This document shows, one piece after another, positions 1 through 8,334 of a stretch of DNA of 64,000 nucleotides. Source of the DNA: Corallococcus caeni (lineage in GTDB: Bacteria > Myxococcota > Myxococcia > Myxococcales > Myxococcaceae). The stretch lies in the NCBI RefSeq assembly GCF_036245865.1, contig NZ_BTTW01000005.1, forward strand, positions 620,001-684,000, in the 5' to 3' direction. Position 1 is the stretch's first letter; each line of letters starts with the position of its first letter. A program made the translations under genes and the position numbers. The notes under the pieces are model-generated. The model ran no database searches and was not told the DNA's origin. It saw nothing but the letters and a program-made list of their open reading frames with translations.

Positions 1-1
1 G

Positions 2-514
2 ACGGCCGCGTGGGCGGTGAAGAAGGACGAGAAGCTCTACGTGAAGGCGCGCAACACGCGCGTGCTCAAGAGCGCGGTGCCCACGGCGGACGTGGTGGCG
101 GTGCTCCAGCCCGGGCAGCAGGTGACGTGGAAGGGCGCGGATCCGAAGAACGCGCAGTGGCACCAGGTGACGGAGCCCGGCGGCAAGCCCGGCTACGTGT
201 TCCAGACGAACCTGTCCACGAAGCCGCCCAACATGGAGCTGGTGGCCAAGGACGGCCAGACGCGCTCCATCGACCCGGCGACCTTCGTGTCCAGCGGCGC
301 GGCGGTGAAGGCGCTGAGCCCGGGCGCGGAGAAGTACGGCAACGAGAAGGGCGGCGACTACAAGGTCGCGGTGGCTCAAATCAAGACGCTGGAGGGCCTG
401 GCCCTCAAGGTCACCCCCGTGGAGATCGACAAGCACGTGCGGCAGGCCGGGCTGTTCCCGGTGGTGGCGCCCAACACGAAGCTGGGTCCCCAGGCGAAGA
501 AGGGGGGCAAGTGA
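2..514 (+). CDS. SH3-like domain secreted protein, 5' end outside window
   Basis: The reading frame is open from the left edge, so the true start lies upstream. The first visible residues (TAAWA then VKKDEKLYVKARNTRV) look like the end of a Sec signal peptide with an Ala-x-Ala cleavage site. They are followed by a bacterial SH3-like fold, roughly 50 residues, with the usual pattern of an N/R-T-R-V strand, a Q-P-G-Q-Q-V turn and a W-H-Q-V strand ending near GYVF. Such domains usually bind peptidoglycan or protein partners in the periplasm. The C-terminal half has no motif I recognise. The stop overlaps the ATG of the next gene by one base (TGATG), which suggests translational coupling to the M48 peptidase lipoprotein. 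The function is inferred from the fold only. Confidence 0.6.
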   Translation, partial: TAAWAVKKDEKLYVKARNTRVLKSAVPTADVVAVLQPGQQVTWKGADPKNAQWHQVTEPGGKPGYVFQTNLSTKPPNMELVAKDGQTRSIDPATFVSSGAAVKALSPGAEKYGNEKGGDYKVAVAQIKTLEGLALKVTPVEIDKHVRQAGLFPVVAPNTKLGPQAKKGGK

Positions 515-1500
515 TGCGCTCGCGCATGGGAGTCCTGGCGGCGGCGGGCCTGGGGCTGTGCCTCACGTCCTGTACCCAGGTGACGAAGACCCTGAAGGCC
601 GCGAACCTGGGCGGTGACGTGGACCGGGTGGTGGCCGCGACGGAGAAGGTGCAGTCCTGCGACAAGCTGAAGGTGGCGCCGGCCATCCAGGAGGAGTACG
701 CGCTGGGCAGCGCGCTGGCCATCCACTGGGCGCAGCAGGGCGGCGGGCTGATGCTGACGGGCACCGCGGAGCAGGGGCTGAACACCTACGTCAACACGGT
801 GGGCCGCAACCTGGCGATGCAGTCCCCCCGGCCGGAGCTGCGCTGGACGTTCGGCGTGCTCAAGGACGAGCGGCACTTCAACGCCCTGTCCGCGCCCGCC
901 GGCTACGTGTTCGTCACGCGCGGGCTGCTCCAGGGCGTGGACAACGAGGCGCAGCTCGCGGGCGTGCTGGCGCATGAGATTGCCCACGTCGTGCTCAAGC
1001 ACGCGCTGAACCAGTACGTCTCCGTGAAGGTGAGCACCTGCAAGGGCGCCGCGGTGGCGGGCGCCGTGGTGTCGACGGTCGCCTCGAAGGTGGTGGGCGC
1101 GAGCCGGCTGGACGGCCGCCTGGACCTGGACTCGGACACGGAGCTGATGGGGAAGATGGTCGAAGGGACCGTGGAGGCCTTCGGCAAGGGCAACCGCAGG
1201 GACGAGGAGCTGGCGGCGGACGCGCTCGCGGTGGAGCTGATGCTGTCCGCGGGCTACGACCCGGGGGAGTACTCGCGGCTGCTGGGCCAGACGTCCGGCG
1301 GCGGCGGGCTCATGGAGAACCACCCGAGCAAGGAGGACCGCCAGAAGCAGATCTCCGAGCTCGTCCAGGCGCGGAAGGAGGCGACGGATCCGCTCGCGCG
1401 GCTGGACGTGGCGTCGCTCCAGCGCCCTGCCCTGCCCGCGGCCTTCGCCATCGTGGGGCCCGGGAAGAAGCCCACGGGCGTGGCGAAGGACGCGAAGTAG
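514..1500 (+). CDS. M48 family metalloprotease lipoprotein
   Basis: This is a 328-residue envelope zinc peptidase. The N-terminus is a lipoprotein signal ending in LTSC (Cys20), so the protein should be lipidated and membrane anchored facing the periplasm. The zinc site is visible as HEIAH at residues 154-158, preceded by the family-typical sequence ending in QLAGVLAHE, and the third ligand region is EELAAD near residue 232. Known relatives (BepA/LoiP type) clear misfolded outer-membrane proteins. The start was chosen because it overlaps the upstream stop and gives a clean lipobox; the same frame is open further upstream but that part is antisense-like noise. The link to the SH3-like gene suggests a shared envelope task, which is inference. 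Confidence 0.88.
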   Translation: MRSRMGVLAAAGLGLCLTSCTQVTKTLKAANLGGDVDRVVAATEKVQSCDKLKVAPAIQEEYALGSALAIHWAQQGGGLMLTGTAEQGLNTYVNTVGRNLAMQSPRPELRWTFGVLKDERHFNALSAPAGYVFVTRGLLQGVDNEAQLAGVLAHEIAHVVLKHALNQYVSVKVSTCKGAAVAGAVVSTVASKVVGASRLDGRLDLDSDTELMGKMVEGTVEAFGKGNRRDEELAADALAVELMLSAGYDPGEYSRLLGQTSGGGGLMENHPSKEDRQKQISELVQARKEATDPLARLDVASLQRPALPAAFAIVGPGKKPTGVAKDAK

Positions 1501-1509
1501 GCCGGGACT

Positions 1510-3270
1510 TCAGCGCACCGTGGCCTGGCTCAAGGCGCGGTGCACGGACTCCAGGGCCTTGCGCGCCTCGAGCAGCTCGGCGCGCTCGGCGGTGAGGGAC
1601 GCGACCTGCTGGGCCAGCACGTCGCGTTCGCCCTGGAGCGTCTCCACGGCGCGGCGCAGGGAGGCGGACTCGTCCTTGGCGCCCTCCAGCTCCACGGCGA
1701 GGCGCTCCTCTTCCGCGAGGCTGTCGGCCAGGGCCAGCTTGCCCTTGGTGACGACCTGCTCCAGCGCTTCGTGCTCCTTCGCGGCGGCCTGGAGGGCCTG
1801 GCGGGACTCCTGGAGGGACAGGAGCGCTTCGTCGCGTTCACCTTCCAGGGCGGCCAGCTCACGCTCCAGGTCGGCGAGCAGCTTCACGCGGCCCTCCATC
1901 TCCGCGGACAGGCGGCGGGCCTCGTCCATGCGCAGGCGGGCTTCCTCGGTGGCCTTCTCCGCCTGACGGCGGGCGACCTCGAGGTCCTGGGTGAGCGTGA
2001 GGTTGAGCGCCTTGACCTTGGTGAGCTCCGCCTGGAGGTGGGTGATGCGCTCCACGGCGCGCTGGCCGGCTTCGGCGACGGTGGCGGGCAGCGGCTCCGG
2101 GCGCGGGTTCTCGCGCACGGCCTTGAGGCGGGCCTTGAGGCGCTCGCGGCGGGATTCGGAGTCCAGCTCCTCGCGGGGAGGCGCGGGCGTCTGCACCTCG
2201 ACGGGGGCGGGCGCGGCTTCCTGTCGGGCCACCGTCTCGGTGGTGGTGACGGTGGAGGCCTGGACGGCAGCGTACGTCGTCATGGGCTCGGCCTCGGAAG
2301 GCATGCGGAGGGCCTGAACGCCCATCCGTCCATCGAACTGTACTCCGGGCGGAGGGCCCGCGAAGGTGGCCGGGGCCGCCCGGGGCGCCTCAGCCTGGGC
2401 CATCGCCGGAGGAGGCGAGGCGAACGTGACCGGCGCTGCCCTGGGGGCTTCCACCGGTGCGGCGGCTTCGGCGCGAGGCGCGGCCGGAGCCGGGCTCTCC
2501 ATGCGGGACACCTCGGCGCGGAGCGCTTCGGTGTGCGTCACGGAGTGGGCCAGGGGCGCCACGCGCGTCGGATCCACATGCGTGGCGGCTTCCGGACGCG
2601 CCGTCAGCGCATCCCAGCGCGCGGCCGGCGCGGGCGGCTCCACGTGCGTGGGCGTCGGCTCGGCGCCCAGGGGCTCCTGGCCGAAGGCCTCGACCACGGA
2701 CTCCCGCTGCTGCGCGACGTGCGCGGCGGACAGGTTCCACGCGGACGCGGCCACCGCCTCCGCCACCTCGCGGTGCGAAACGGGCGACACGGCCTCCGCG
2801 TCCCAGACGGACTCCTCGGGCGCGGTCTCCTGCGCCACGTTCCAGCCAGGCGCGGGCTCCTGCGAGTCCGCCTCCAACCACGGCGAGGGCGGCGCGACCT
2901 CCTCCTCGCGCGCCGCCTCCGGGGACACCAGCGCGGACAGCGCGTGGGACACCGGCGAGAACGACGGCGCCGTCACCGCGGGCAGGTTCTGCGCGGCAGG
3001 GGGCGCGGCGGTGCGGGCAGGCGCGTTCAGCGCGGCCTCCATCGCCTCGGCGGCGGTGGGACGCGGGCCGGCGCGGCGCTCGATGCGGGCGCGCACCTCG
3101 GAGGACAGGTCCGGCGACTCCGCGACCGGCGGAGGTGCTTCCGGCGCGGCGGGCTCCGGGTGGGCGGCGGCCGTCCCCGTGGGGTCGGACGGGTCGAGGG
3201 CACCCGTCAGCGCCCCCAGGCGGAGGCGCGGCTTCGCGCGGGACACGTTCTGTTCGAAGGCTTTCTTCAT
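1510..3270 (-). CDS. pomX: PomX, scaffold of the PomXYZ cell-division positioning system
   Basis: This is a 586-residue protein. The N-terminal peptide MKKAFEQNVSRAKPRLRL matches what I recall of the conserved Myxococcus xanthus PomX peptide that stimulates PomZ ATPase activity, including Lys13 and Arg15. A long Ala/Pro-rich disordered region follows (about 28-375), then a continuous heptad-like coiled coil (about 400-580), which in the known protein drives filament formation. The M. xanthus protein is about 400 residues, so the disordered region here is much longer. It contains a 20-residue tandem repeat at 274-311 (EAPRAAPxTFAxPPP twice). The gene lies 9 bp downstream of pomZ and last in the pomY-pomZ-pomX unit. 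In M. xanthus the complex marks midcell and stimulates FtsZ ring formation. Confidence 0.9.
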   Translation of the reverse strand: MKKAFEQNVSRAKPRLRLGALTGALDPSDPTGTAAAHPEPAAPEAPPPVAESPDLSSEVRARIERRAGPRPTAAEAMEAALNAPARTAAPPAAQNLPAVTAPSFSPVSHALSALVSPEAAREEEVAPPSPWLEADSQEPAPGWNVAQETAPEESVWDAEAVSPVSHREVAEAVAASAWNLSAAHVAQQRESVVEAFGQEPLGAEPTPTHVEPPAPAARWDALTARPEAATHVDPTRVAPLAHSVTHTEALRAEVSRMESPAPAAPRAEAAAPVEAPRAAPVTFASPPPAMAQAEAPRAAPATFAGPPPGVQFDGRMGVQALRMPSEAEPMTTYAAVQASTVTTTETVARQEAAPAPVEVQTPAPPREELDSESRRERLKARLKAVRENPRPEPLPATVAEAGQRAVERITHLQAELTKVKALNLTLTQDLEVARRQAEKATEEARLRMDEARRLSAEMEGRVKLLADLERELAALEGERDEALLSLQESRQALQAAAKEHEALEQVVTKGKLALADSLAEEERLAVELEGAKDESASLRRAVETLQGERDVLAQQVASLTAERAELLEARKALESVHRALSQATVR

Positions 3271-3279
3271 GGGGAAATC

Positions 3280-4242
3280 TCAGCCGGCTTTCGTCGCGGT
3301 GCCGGCCTTCACCGCCGCGGCGTGCGCGGCCACCAGGCGCGGCAGCACGTTGTCCAGCATGGCCTGGATGTCGTTGGCCCCCTTGGACGTGGGGTCCGCG
3401 ACGAACACCGGACGGCCCTCGCTGGAGGCCTGCGCGAACTTGGTGCACTGCCGGATGATGGTGGGCAGCAGGTACTCGGGGTAGTGCGTCTGGAGCGCCT
3501 CCAGCGCCTCCTTCGCCAGCTTGAAGGTGGCGTTGAAGGAGTTCACCACGATGAACACGTGGTCCAGCACGTGGTTCAGGTCCTCCTCCAGGCTCTGCAC
3601 CGTTTCGAACAGCAGCTTGAGGCCGTGGAAGGACAGGAAGTCCGCGAGCACCGGTACGAACAGGTCGTTCGCGGCCATCAGCGCGTTCAGGTTGAGCAGG
3701 CCGAAGGACGGGGGCGCGTCGAAGACGATGAAGTCGTACTGCGCCTCCACGTCCTTGAGCGCGTTGCGCAGCTTGAACTCACGGCCCGCCATGGGCATCA
3801 GCGCCAGGTCCACCGTGGACATGCTCAGGTTGGACGGGATGAAGTCCAGGTTGGGCAGGGTGGACTTCTGCACCACCTGCGCGAGCGGCGTCTTGCGCAC
3901 CAGCACGTCCAGCAGCGTCTTCTCGAAGTCCTCGCCCTCGTAGCCCAGGCACTTGGTGGCGTGGCCCTGGCTGTCCAGGTCGATGAGGAGGACGGCGTAG
4001 CCCAGCTCCGCCAGGCGCCACGCGTAGGAGGTGGACAGGGACGTCTTGCCGGTGCCGCCCTTGAAGTTGAGGAAGAGCTGGCGGCGGAGGCCCGCGGTGG
4101 GCGGGAACTTGTTGAGCGTCGTGCGCAGCTCCCACACGTCTTCCGGGCCGTAGGCGTCCTTGCGCAGCTCCGAGGGGATGGACTTCGGAGTCACGCCGAG
4201 CATCTCGGCTACCTGCTTCGAGCTGTACGTCGGCGCTTCCAT
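3280..4242 (-). CDS. pomZ: PomZ, ParA/MinD-type ATPase for cell-division positioning
   Basis: This is a 320-residue ParA-family ATPase. Residues 1-50 form a MerR-like helical leader (SSKQVAEMLGV). The deviant Walker A motif KGGTGKTS is at 61-68, the switch Asp is D90 in LIDLD, and the Walker B-like stretch is FIVFDAPPS near 171-179. Gly62, Lys66, Asp90 and Lys268 sit at the positions I remember from M. xanthus PomZ mutants (dimerisation, ATP binding, hydrolysis and DNA binding). The start at 4242 gives MEAPTYSS; the longer open frame upstream has no family character. PomZ (once called AgmE) binds the nucleoid as an ATP dimer and moves the PomX/PomY cluster to midcell. The start is 49 bp after the pomY stop. 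Confidence 0.93.
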   Translation of the reverse strand: MEAPTYSSKQVAEMLGVTPKSIPSELRKDAYGPEDVWELRTTLNKFPPTAGLRRQLFLNFKGGTGKTSLSTSYAWRLAELGYAVLLIDLDSQGHATKCLGYEGEDFEKTLLDVLVRKTPLAQVVQKSTLPNLDFIPSNLSMSTVDLALMPMAGREFKLRNALKDVEAQYDFIVFDAPPSFGLLNLNALMAANDLFVPVLADFLSFHGLKLLFETVQSLEEDLNHVLDHVFIVVNSFNATFKLAKEALEALQTHYPEYLLPTIIRQCTKFAQASSEGRPVFVADPTSKGANDIQAMLDNVLPRLVAAHAAAVKAGTATKAG

Positions 4243-4291
4243 GAACGACCCTTCGGATGACGTGTGAGGCCCGGCTTGCGTGCACCTTGCC

Positions 4292-6397
4292 TCAAGCGGC
4301 GAAGTATTTGTGCCCCCTTCGCACGATGGCCCCTCGGGCCACCAGCAGGGCAACAGCCTCCTGGGCCAGCTCCGCCGGAGCGGACAGCCCGGACGTCAGC
4401 TCGGCGAGCGAGCGTCCCCGGACGGCGACCCGCACCTCCTGCAACATCGCCCCACACAGCGCTTCCACGGGAGACGGGCCGCGCTTGGGAGGAACAGGCG
4501 GCGGCGCAGCGGGCGCGGGAGCCCGGGCGGGAGGAGGCGCGCCCATGGCAACCAGCGCGGCCTGCACGGGCGTCCGTCTCGCGGCGGGCTGCGCGGGCGC
4601 GGCGGGCGGCACAGGCGCGGAGCGCTGCACGGGCGCGGCAGGAGGAACGGAGGCCACGGGGCGCGACGGCGGCGCGGAAGGGCCCGAAGCGAACGACACG
4701 GGCCCACCGTTCGCGACCCGGGCGGGAGCGGAAGCCGCGCCGTGCATCATCGCCGGTGCGGAGCGGGCCGCGCCCACGGTGGCGACCGCGAGCGCGGGGG
4801 CGGCGGTCCACTGAGAGGTGTTGGCGGCCTCGGCCGCGAGCGACATCGGCACGGCGTGCGCGGGAATCGAAGGGATGGGCTGCTGCGCCACGACCGGAGC
4901 ATTCACCTGCTGCGGCTGCACGTCGTGAGCGGCCACCTGAGGCGCCTGCGCGAACACCGGCTGCGCGCCCTGCACCGCCACGGGCTGAGCACCCTGCGCC
5001 ACGGTCTGCATCACCGGCTGCGCGCCCTGCGCCACCTCCACAGGGGCCACGCGCACGGGCTCCACGGGCTTCACGTCCAGCGTCGCGCGCACGGGCTTCA
5101 CGGGCAGCGTCGCCAGCCGGCGGATCTCCCGGCGCCGGTGGGCATCATCCAGCGCGACCACCGCGGACACGTCGTGCCCCAGGATGCGCGACAGGCTCTG
5201 CGCCGCCGCCTTGCGCACGCGCGCCTCGCCGTCATCCAGCGCGCTCAAGAGCAGCGTCCGCGCGTTCTCACCCCGGCCCGCGCCCAGCGCCAGCGCCGCC
5301 AGCGCGCGGACCTCCGGATCCGTGTCGTGAATCGCGTCCTCGCCCAGCCGCCGCGCCGTCTCCCCCTCCAACCCCAGGGCGAGCAGCGACGCGCGCCGGC
5401 GCACCGACCGGTCCGAGTCCTTCATCGCCTGCGCCAGGTGCGGCGCCGCGTCCTTCGGCGCCAGCACCAGCAGCGCCTTCAACGCCGCGATGCGCACCTC
5501 CGGCACCGGCGACGACAGGAGCGGCGACACCACCGACGCGCCCTCCTCCCGGCACAGCCCCGCGAACGCCTGCACCAGCGCCACCTGCGCCGTCGCGTCC
5601 GTCTCCGCATGCAGCGCCGCCGCCAGCGCGGGCGCCGCCGCCGGATGCGCCAGCGCCTTCAGCCGCTCCGCCGCACGAACCCGCGCCGCCGCGTCCGCCG
5701 CCGACAGCTCCCGCACGGAGAACCCGAACAGCGTCTCGTCCGTGGTGCTGCCCGCGTGCCCGGACAGCTCCGCCATCTGCTCCGGGCTCACCCGCAGGCG
5801 GCCCTCGCTCTGCAGCCGCTGCGCCTCGCGCGCCACCGGCGACAGCCCTGAATCCGCCGCGCCCGAGGACACCGCATGCGCTCGCGGAGGAATGGGCGCC
5901 GCGGGGCGCTCCGTCCACGGGACGATCGGCTCGTGGGACTTCAGCGGCACCGCGGGCCCGCTGTACGGCGTGCGCACCGCCGGCACGTCCCCGCGGAGGA
6001 TCACCTCGCTGCGCAGCTGCGAGATGAACGACGCCAGGTCGAACCCCAACTCGTCGGCATCGTCGTCCACCACCGGGCGCGCCTGCCCGGAGGAGTGGAT
6101 CCGGCTCGCGTCCAGCAGCTTCGCCATCAGCTGGTCCCGCTCCAGCCGCAGCGCGTGGTTGACCCGCGTCAGCTCCTCGCGCTCCGCCTGCGCACGGCCG
6201 CTCTTCACCTCCAGCTCGGCCACCTCCCGGCGCAGGTCCAGCTCACGCTGGTGCCCCTCCGCCAGGTCCTCCCTGAGGTGCGAAAGCTCGTCGCGCGCGG
6301 ACGCCAGCTCGCCATGCAACTGCTGCGCACGGGCCTCGAAGTAGACGATCTTTTCGAGTGCGCTCTTGAGCAGCGCGTCCGGACGCTCGTCACTCAC
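4292..6397 (-). CDS. pomY: PomY, coiled-coil/HEAT protein of the PomXYZ system
   Basis: This is a 701-residue protein with a GTG start and a GGGAGG about 12 nt upstream. The domain order fits PomY. An N-terminal coiled coil spans about 10-95. HEAT-like alpha repeats span about 235-410, with recurring LA-ALG and VR-AA patterns such as SVRRRASLLALGLEG. A Pro/Gln/Ala-rich stretch spans about 430-640 and includes three QGAQPV units at 458-480. A short folded C-terminus ends in RGHKYFAA. In M. xanthus PomY condenses on the PomX scaffold and recruits FtsZ. The 230 bp upstream (6398-6627) presumably hold the operon promoter. The assignment rests on architecture and on the adjacent pomZ and pomX. Confidence 0.87.
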   Translation of the reverse strand: MSDERPDALLKSALEKIVYFEARAQQLHGELASARDELSHLREDLAEGHQRELDLRREVAELEVKSGRAQAEREELTRVNHALRLERDQLMAKLLDASRIHSSGQARPVVDDDADELGFDLASFISQLRSEVILRGDVPAVRTPYSGPAVPLKSHEPIVPWTERPAAPIPPRAHAVSSGAADSGLSPVAREAQRLQSEGRLRVSPEQMAELSGHAGSTTDETLFGFSVRELSAADAAARVRAAERLKALAHPAAAPALAAALHAETDATAQVALVQAFAGLCREEGASVVSPLLSSPVPEVRIAALKALLVLAPKDAAPHLAQAMKDSDRSVRRRASLLALGLEGETARRLGEDAIHDTDPEVRALAALALGAGRGENARTLLLSALDDGEARVRKAAAQSLSRILGHDVSAVVALDDAHRRREIRRLATLPVKPVRATLDVKPVEPVRVAPVEVAQGAQPVMQTVAQGAQPVAVQGAQPVFAQAPQVAAHDVQPQQVNAPVVAQQPIPSIPAHAVPMSLAAEAANTSQWTAAPALAVATVGAARSAPAMMHGAASAPARVANGGPVSFASGPSAPPSRPVASVPPAAPVQRSAPVPPAAPAQPAARRTPVQAALVAMGAPPPARAPAPAAPPPVPPKRGPSPVEALCGAMLQEVRVAVRGRSLAELTSGLSAPAELAQEAVALLVARGAIVRRGHKYFAA

Positions 6398-6627
6398 GAC
6401 TGGCTCTGGCCTCCCCGCGAAGGCGCTCGGCGGCGCTCCCCGGTTCGCGACACCGAAGGGACTCCCCGGCTTCCCGGCTCATCGCCGGGGCGGGCACCTT
6501 ATGTCAGCCCTACGTGCTACGTAAACCACGGAAACACCAGGGGTTTTCCCCCGCCAGGACACGCTGTGATTGACAACGCCGCCCAGGCCGATTTTTCGGC
6601 CTCGCGCCCGCGTGCACGCATGGTCCA

Positions 6628-7518
6628 ATGCGCGTCATGGCCCCTTCGCGCATCGACACCGCCGTCACCCGGATGTTGGGCATCCGCTATCCCATCATCG
6701 CCGCGCCCATGTTCCTGGTGTCCAACGCCGCGCTGCTGGAGGCCGCCGGACGCGCGGGCGCCATCGGCGCGGTGCCGTCGCTCAACTTCCGCACCGCGCA
6801 GGCGTACCGGGACTTCCTCGACACGTTCCCCAAGAACGTGCCCTTCGGCGTGAACCTCATCCTCAAGTGGGCCGAGCGCCTGGAGGAGGACGTGGCCGCG
6901 ACGGTGGCGCGCAAGGTCCCGCTGGTCATCACCAGCCTGGGCGACCCCACGCCCATCGTGGAGCGCGTGCACGCGTACGGCGGCAAGGTGTGGAGCGACG
7001 TGATTTCGCTGCGCCACGCGGAGAAGGCCGTGAAGGCGGGCGTGGACGCGCTCGTCGCCGTGGGCAGCGGCGCGGGCGGCCACGCGGGCAACCTGAGCCC
7101 CCTGGTGCTGGGGCCGTGGCTCAAGGCGGAGCTGGGCGTGCCGGTGGTGCTCGCGGGCGCGCTGTCCACGGGGCGCCACCTGGCCGCGACGCTCGCGCTG
7201 GGGCTGGATGGCGCGTACGTGGGCACGCGCTTTTTGGCCACGGAGGAGGCGGGCGCCGCGCCCGACTACAAGCAGGCGCTGGTGGACTCGAACCCGGAGG
7301 ACCTGGAGTACACGAAGGAGGTGACGGGCGTGCACGGCAACTTCATCAAGAGAGCGCTGGAGCGCTTCCGCGCGGGCCAGGGCAAGGCGTGGAAGGACAC
7401 CTGGAGCGCGGGCCAGGGCGTGGCCTTCGTGAAGGACGTGCTGCCCGCCGCCACCGTCGTCGAGCGCATGGTGCGCGAGTACTCCGAAGCACGCGCCGCG
7501 CTGCCGTCCGAATCCTGA
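6628..7518 (+). CDS. Nitronate monooxygenase family (NPD-like) FMN enzyme
   Basis: This is a 296-residue TIM-barrel flavoprotein of the 2-nitropropane dioxygenase/nitronate monooxygenase family. It begins with the typical GIRYPIIAAPMFLVSN substrate/FMN strand. It carries GVNLILK near 74-80 and the signature GSGAGGHAGNLSP at 146-158, with the family's catalytic-position His at 152. The phosphate-binding part follows (GALSTGRHLAAT and GAYVGTRFLATEE). The expected reaction is oxidative denitrification of alkyl nitronates, although many family members are detoxifying enzymes of unknown substrate. Two in-frame ATGs (6628 and 6637) are possible starts. It is monocistronic as far as the sequence shows, followed by a strong hairpin at 7553-7580. 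Confidence 0.87.
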   Translation: MRVMAPSRIDTAVTRMLGIRYPIIAAPMFLVSNAALLEAAGRAGAIGAVPSLNFRTAQAYRDFLDTFPKNVPFGVNLILKWAERLEEDVAATVARKVPLVITSLGDPTPIVERVHAYGGKVWSDVISLRHAEKAVKAGVDALVAVGSGAGGHAGNLSPLVLGPWLKAELGVPVVLAGALSTGRHLAATLALGLDGAYVGTRFLATEEAGAAPDYKQALVDSNPEDLEYTKEVTGVHGNFIKRALERFRAGQGKAWKDTWSAGQGVAFVKDVLPAATVVERMVREYSEARAALPSES

Positions 7519-7552
7519 AGCCGCGCTGAAGCGGCTCCGGGTGTGAAGGCCC

Positions 7553-7580
7553 CGCTTCCGGCCACGTCCCGCCGGAAGCG
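7553..7580 (+). terminator. Perfect 10-bp stem-loop downstream of the nitronate monooxygenase gene
   Basis: CGCTTCCGGC at 7553-7562 pairs exactly with GCCGGAAGCG at 7571-7580, leaving an 8-base loop. It lies 34 bp after the stop codon of the upstream gene. No T-run follows, so it is not a classical intrinsic terminator, but such stems are common transcript ends in high-GC bacteria. A protein-binding palindrome is the alternative. Confidence 0.45.
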
Positions 7581-7660
7581 CGCGGTCTCCCCGGACCCTC
7601 GCGAAACCGTCTCCCAGCCCACGAAGCAACCTGGCACGTCGGGCGACCTCACACGGCCTT

Positions 7661-7676
7661 CCCGTGACGTCATGGG
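7661..7676. promoter_or_regulatory. Near-perfect 16-bp palindrome centred on TGACGTCA
   Basis: CCCGTGACGTCATGGG reads the same on both strands except for one mismatched pair. Its centre is the 8-bp palindrome TGACGTCA at 7665-7672. It lies about 270 bp upstream of the XRE regulator gene and could be an operator. No second copy was noticed elsewhere in the window. Confidence 0.3.
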
Positions 7677-7947
7677 AGGGGCGCGAGCGCGCCCGCCTAC
7701 CACCCCGGTTCGACGCGCGAGGCACCCGCGAAAAAATCACCCGGGAAGCCTTGCGAAACGCGTGCGCGAGAACGGCGGAAACGGCGGATTGTCGAGGGTT
7801 TGCGGGCCCTGTCCGCATGCCCGGAGATGTCAGACCCCACTCTTAATCTGTGTCTCACGAGGTCACGCAAGGCAGCGACTTCTCCCCGGTACCTCTCCGT
7901 CTGAAAAGCGGGGGGAGAAGCTCCTCTTTCGACAGGTTTTCCACGCC

Positions 7948-8322
7948 ATGGAACAACGACTGGCAACCCTCATTGGAAACGCGGTGCGAGTGGCCCGGCA
8001 GCGGCTGGAGCTGACGCAGGCCGATGTCGCCGAGCGCGTTGGCATCGCCACCGAGGTGTACGGGCGGCTGGAGCGCGGGCACATGCTGCCCAGCGTGCGG
8101 ACGTTGCGGAAGCTGTGCCTGGTGCTCAGCTGCTCGTCGGACGTGCTGCTCGGGTTGAGCGCGACGGCGGCGGTGACGGAGGACGGCGCGCCGCAGCTCG
8201 CGGAGGACCCGCCGGAGTACCGCGAGCGTCCCGAGGTGCGCCGCCTCATGCGCACCGTGCGCAAGCTGGACTCCCCGCGCCTGCGCCTCTTGGGTCAGGT
8301 CGCGCACGCGCTGGAGCGATGA
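7948..8322 (+). CDS. Small XRE-family helix-turn-helix regulator
   Basis: This is a 124-residue protein. Residues 1-65 are a Cro/C1-type helix-turn-helix: RVARQRLELTQADVAERVGI is followed by the recognition-helix segment ATEVYGRLERG and the family-typical LPSVRTLRKLCLVL. The rest, about 60 residues, is an acidic linker and a helical tail (RPEVRRLMRTVRKLDSPRLRLLGQV) that could mediate dimerisation. The start at ATG 7948 places MEQRLATLIG just before the HTH; the frame is open further upstream but has no ribosome site. The regulon is unknown. The long palindrome-rich region upstream may include autoregulatory sites. Confidence 0.8.
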   Translation: MEQRLATLIGNAVRVARQRLELTQADVAERVGIATEVYGRLERGHMLPSVRTLRKLCLVLSCSSDVLLGLSATAAVTEDGAPQLAEDPPEYRERPEVRRLMRTVRKLDSPRLRLLGQVAHALER

Positions 8323-8334
8323 AGCGCGGAGGGG

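Larger units (their letters stand above)
7519..7947. other. 429-bp intergenic region with several palindromes
   Basis: No convincing gene lies here; the open frames have no ribosome site or protein-like composition. The region holds a short stem AGCCGC/GCGGCT at 7519-7536, a perfect 10-bp hairpin at 7553-7580, a near-perfect 16-bp palindrome around TGACGTCA at 7661-7676, and a GC-rich interrupted palindrome GGGCGCG-AG-CGCGCCC at 7679-7694. The last 100 bp are less GC-rich in places and probably contain the promoter of the XRE-type regulator that starts at 7948. Confidence 0.5.

Noticed and set aside
1540..4260. A 906-codon plus-strand frame over pomX and pomZ
   Set aside because: Composition is Gly/Arg/Leu/His biased with no motif, and the minus-strand genes are well supported.
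7700..7735. tRNA-like GGTTCGA segment
   Set aside because: No acceptor, anticodon or D-arm partners could be paired around it.
7664..7846. 60-codon frame in the 7519-7947 gap
   Set aside because: No ribosome site, Arg-rich composition and overlap with palindromes; more likely non-coding.
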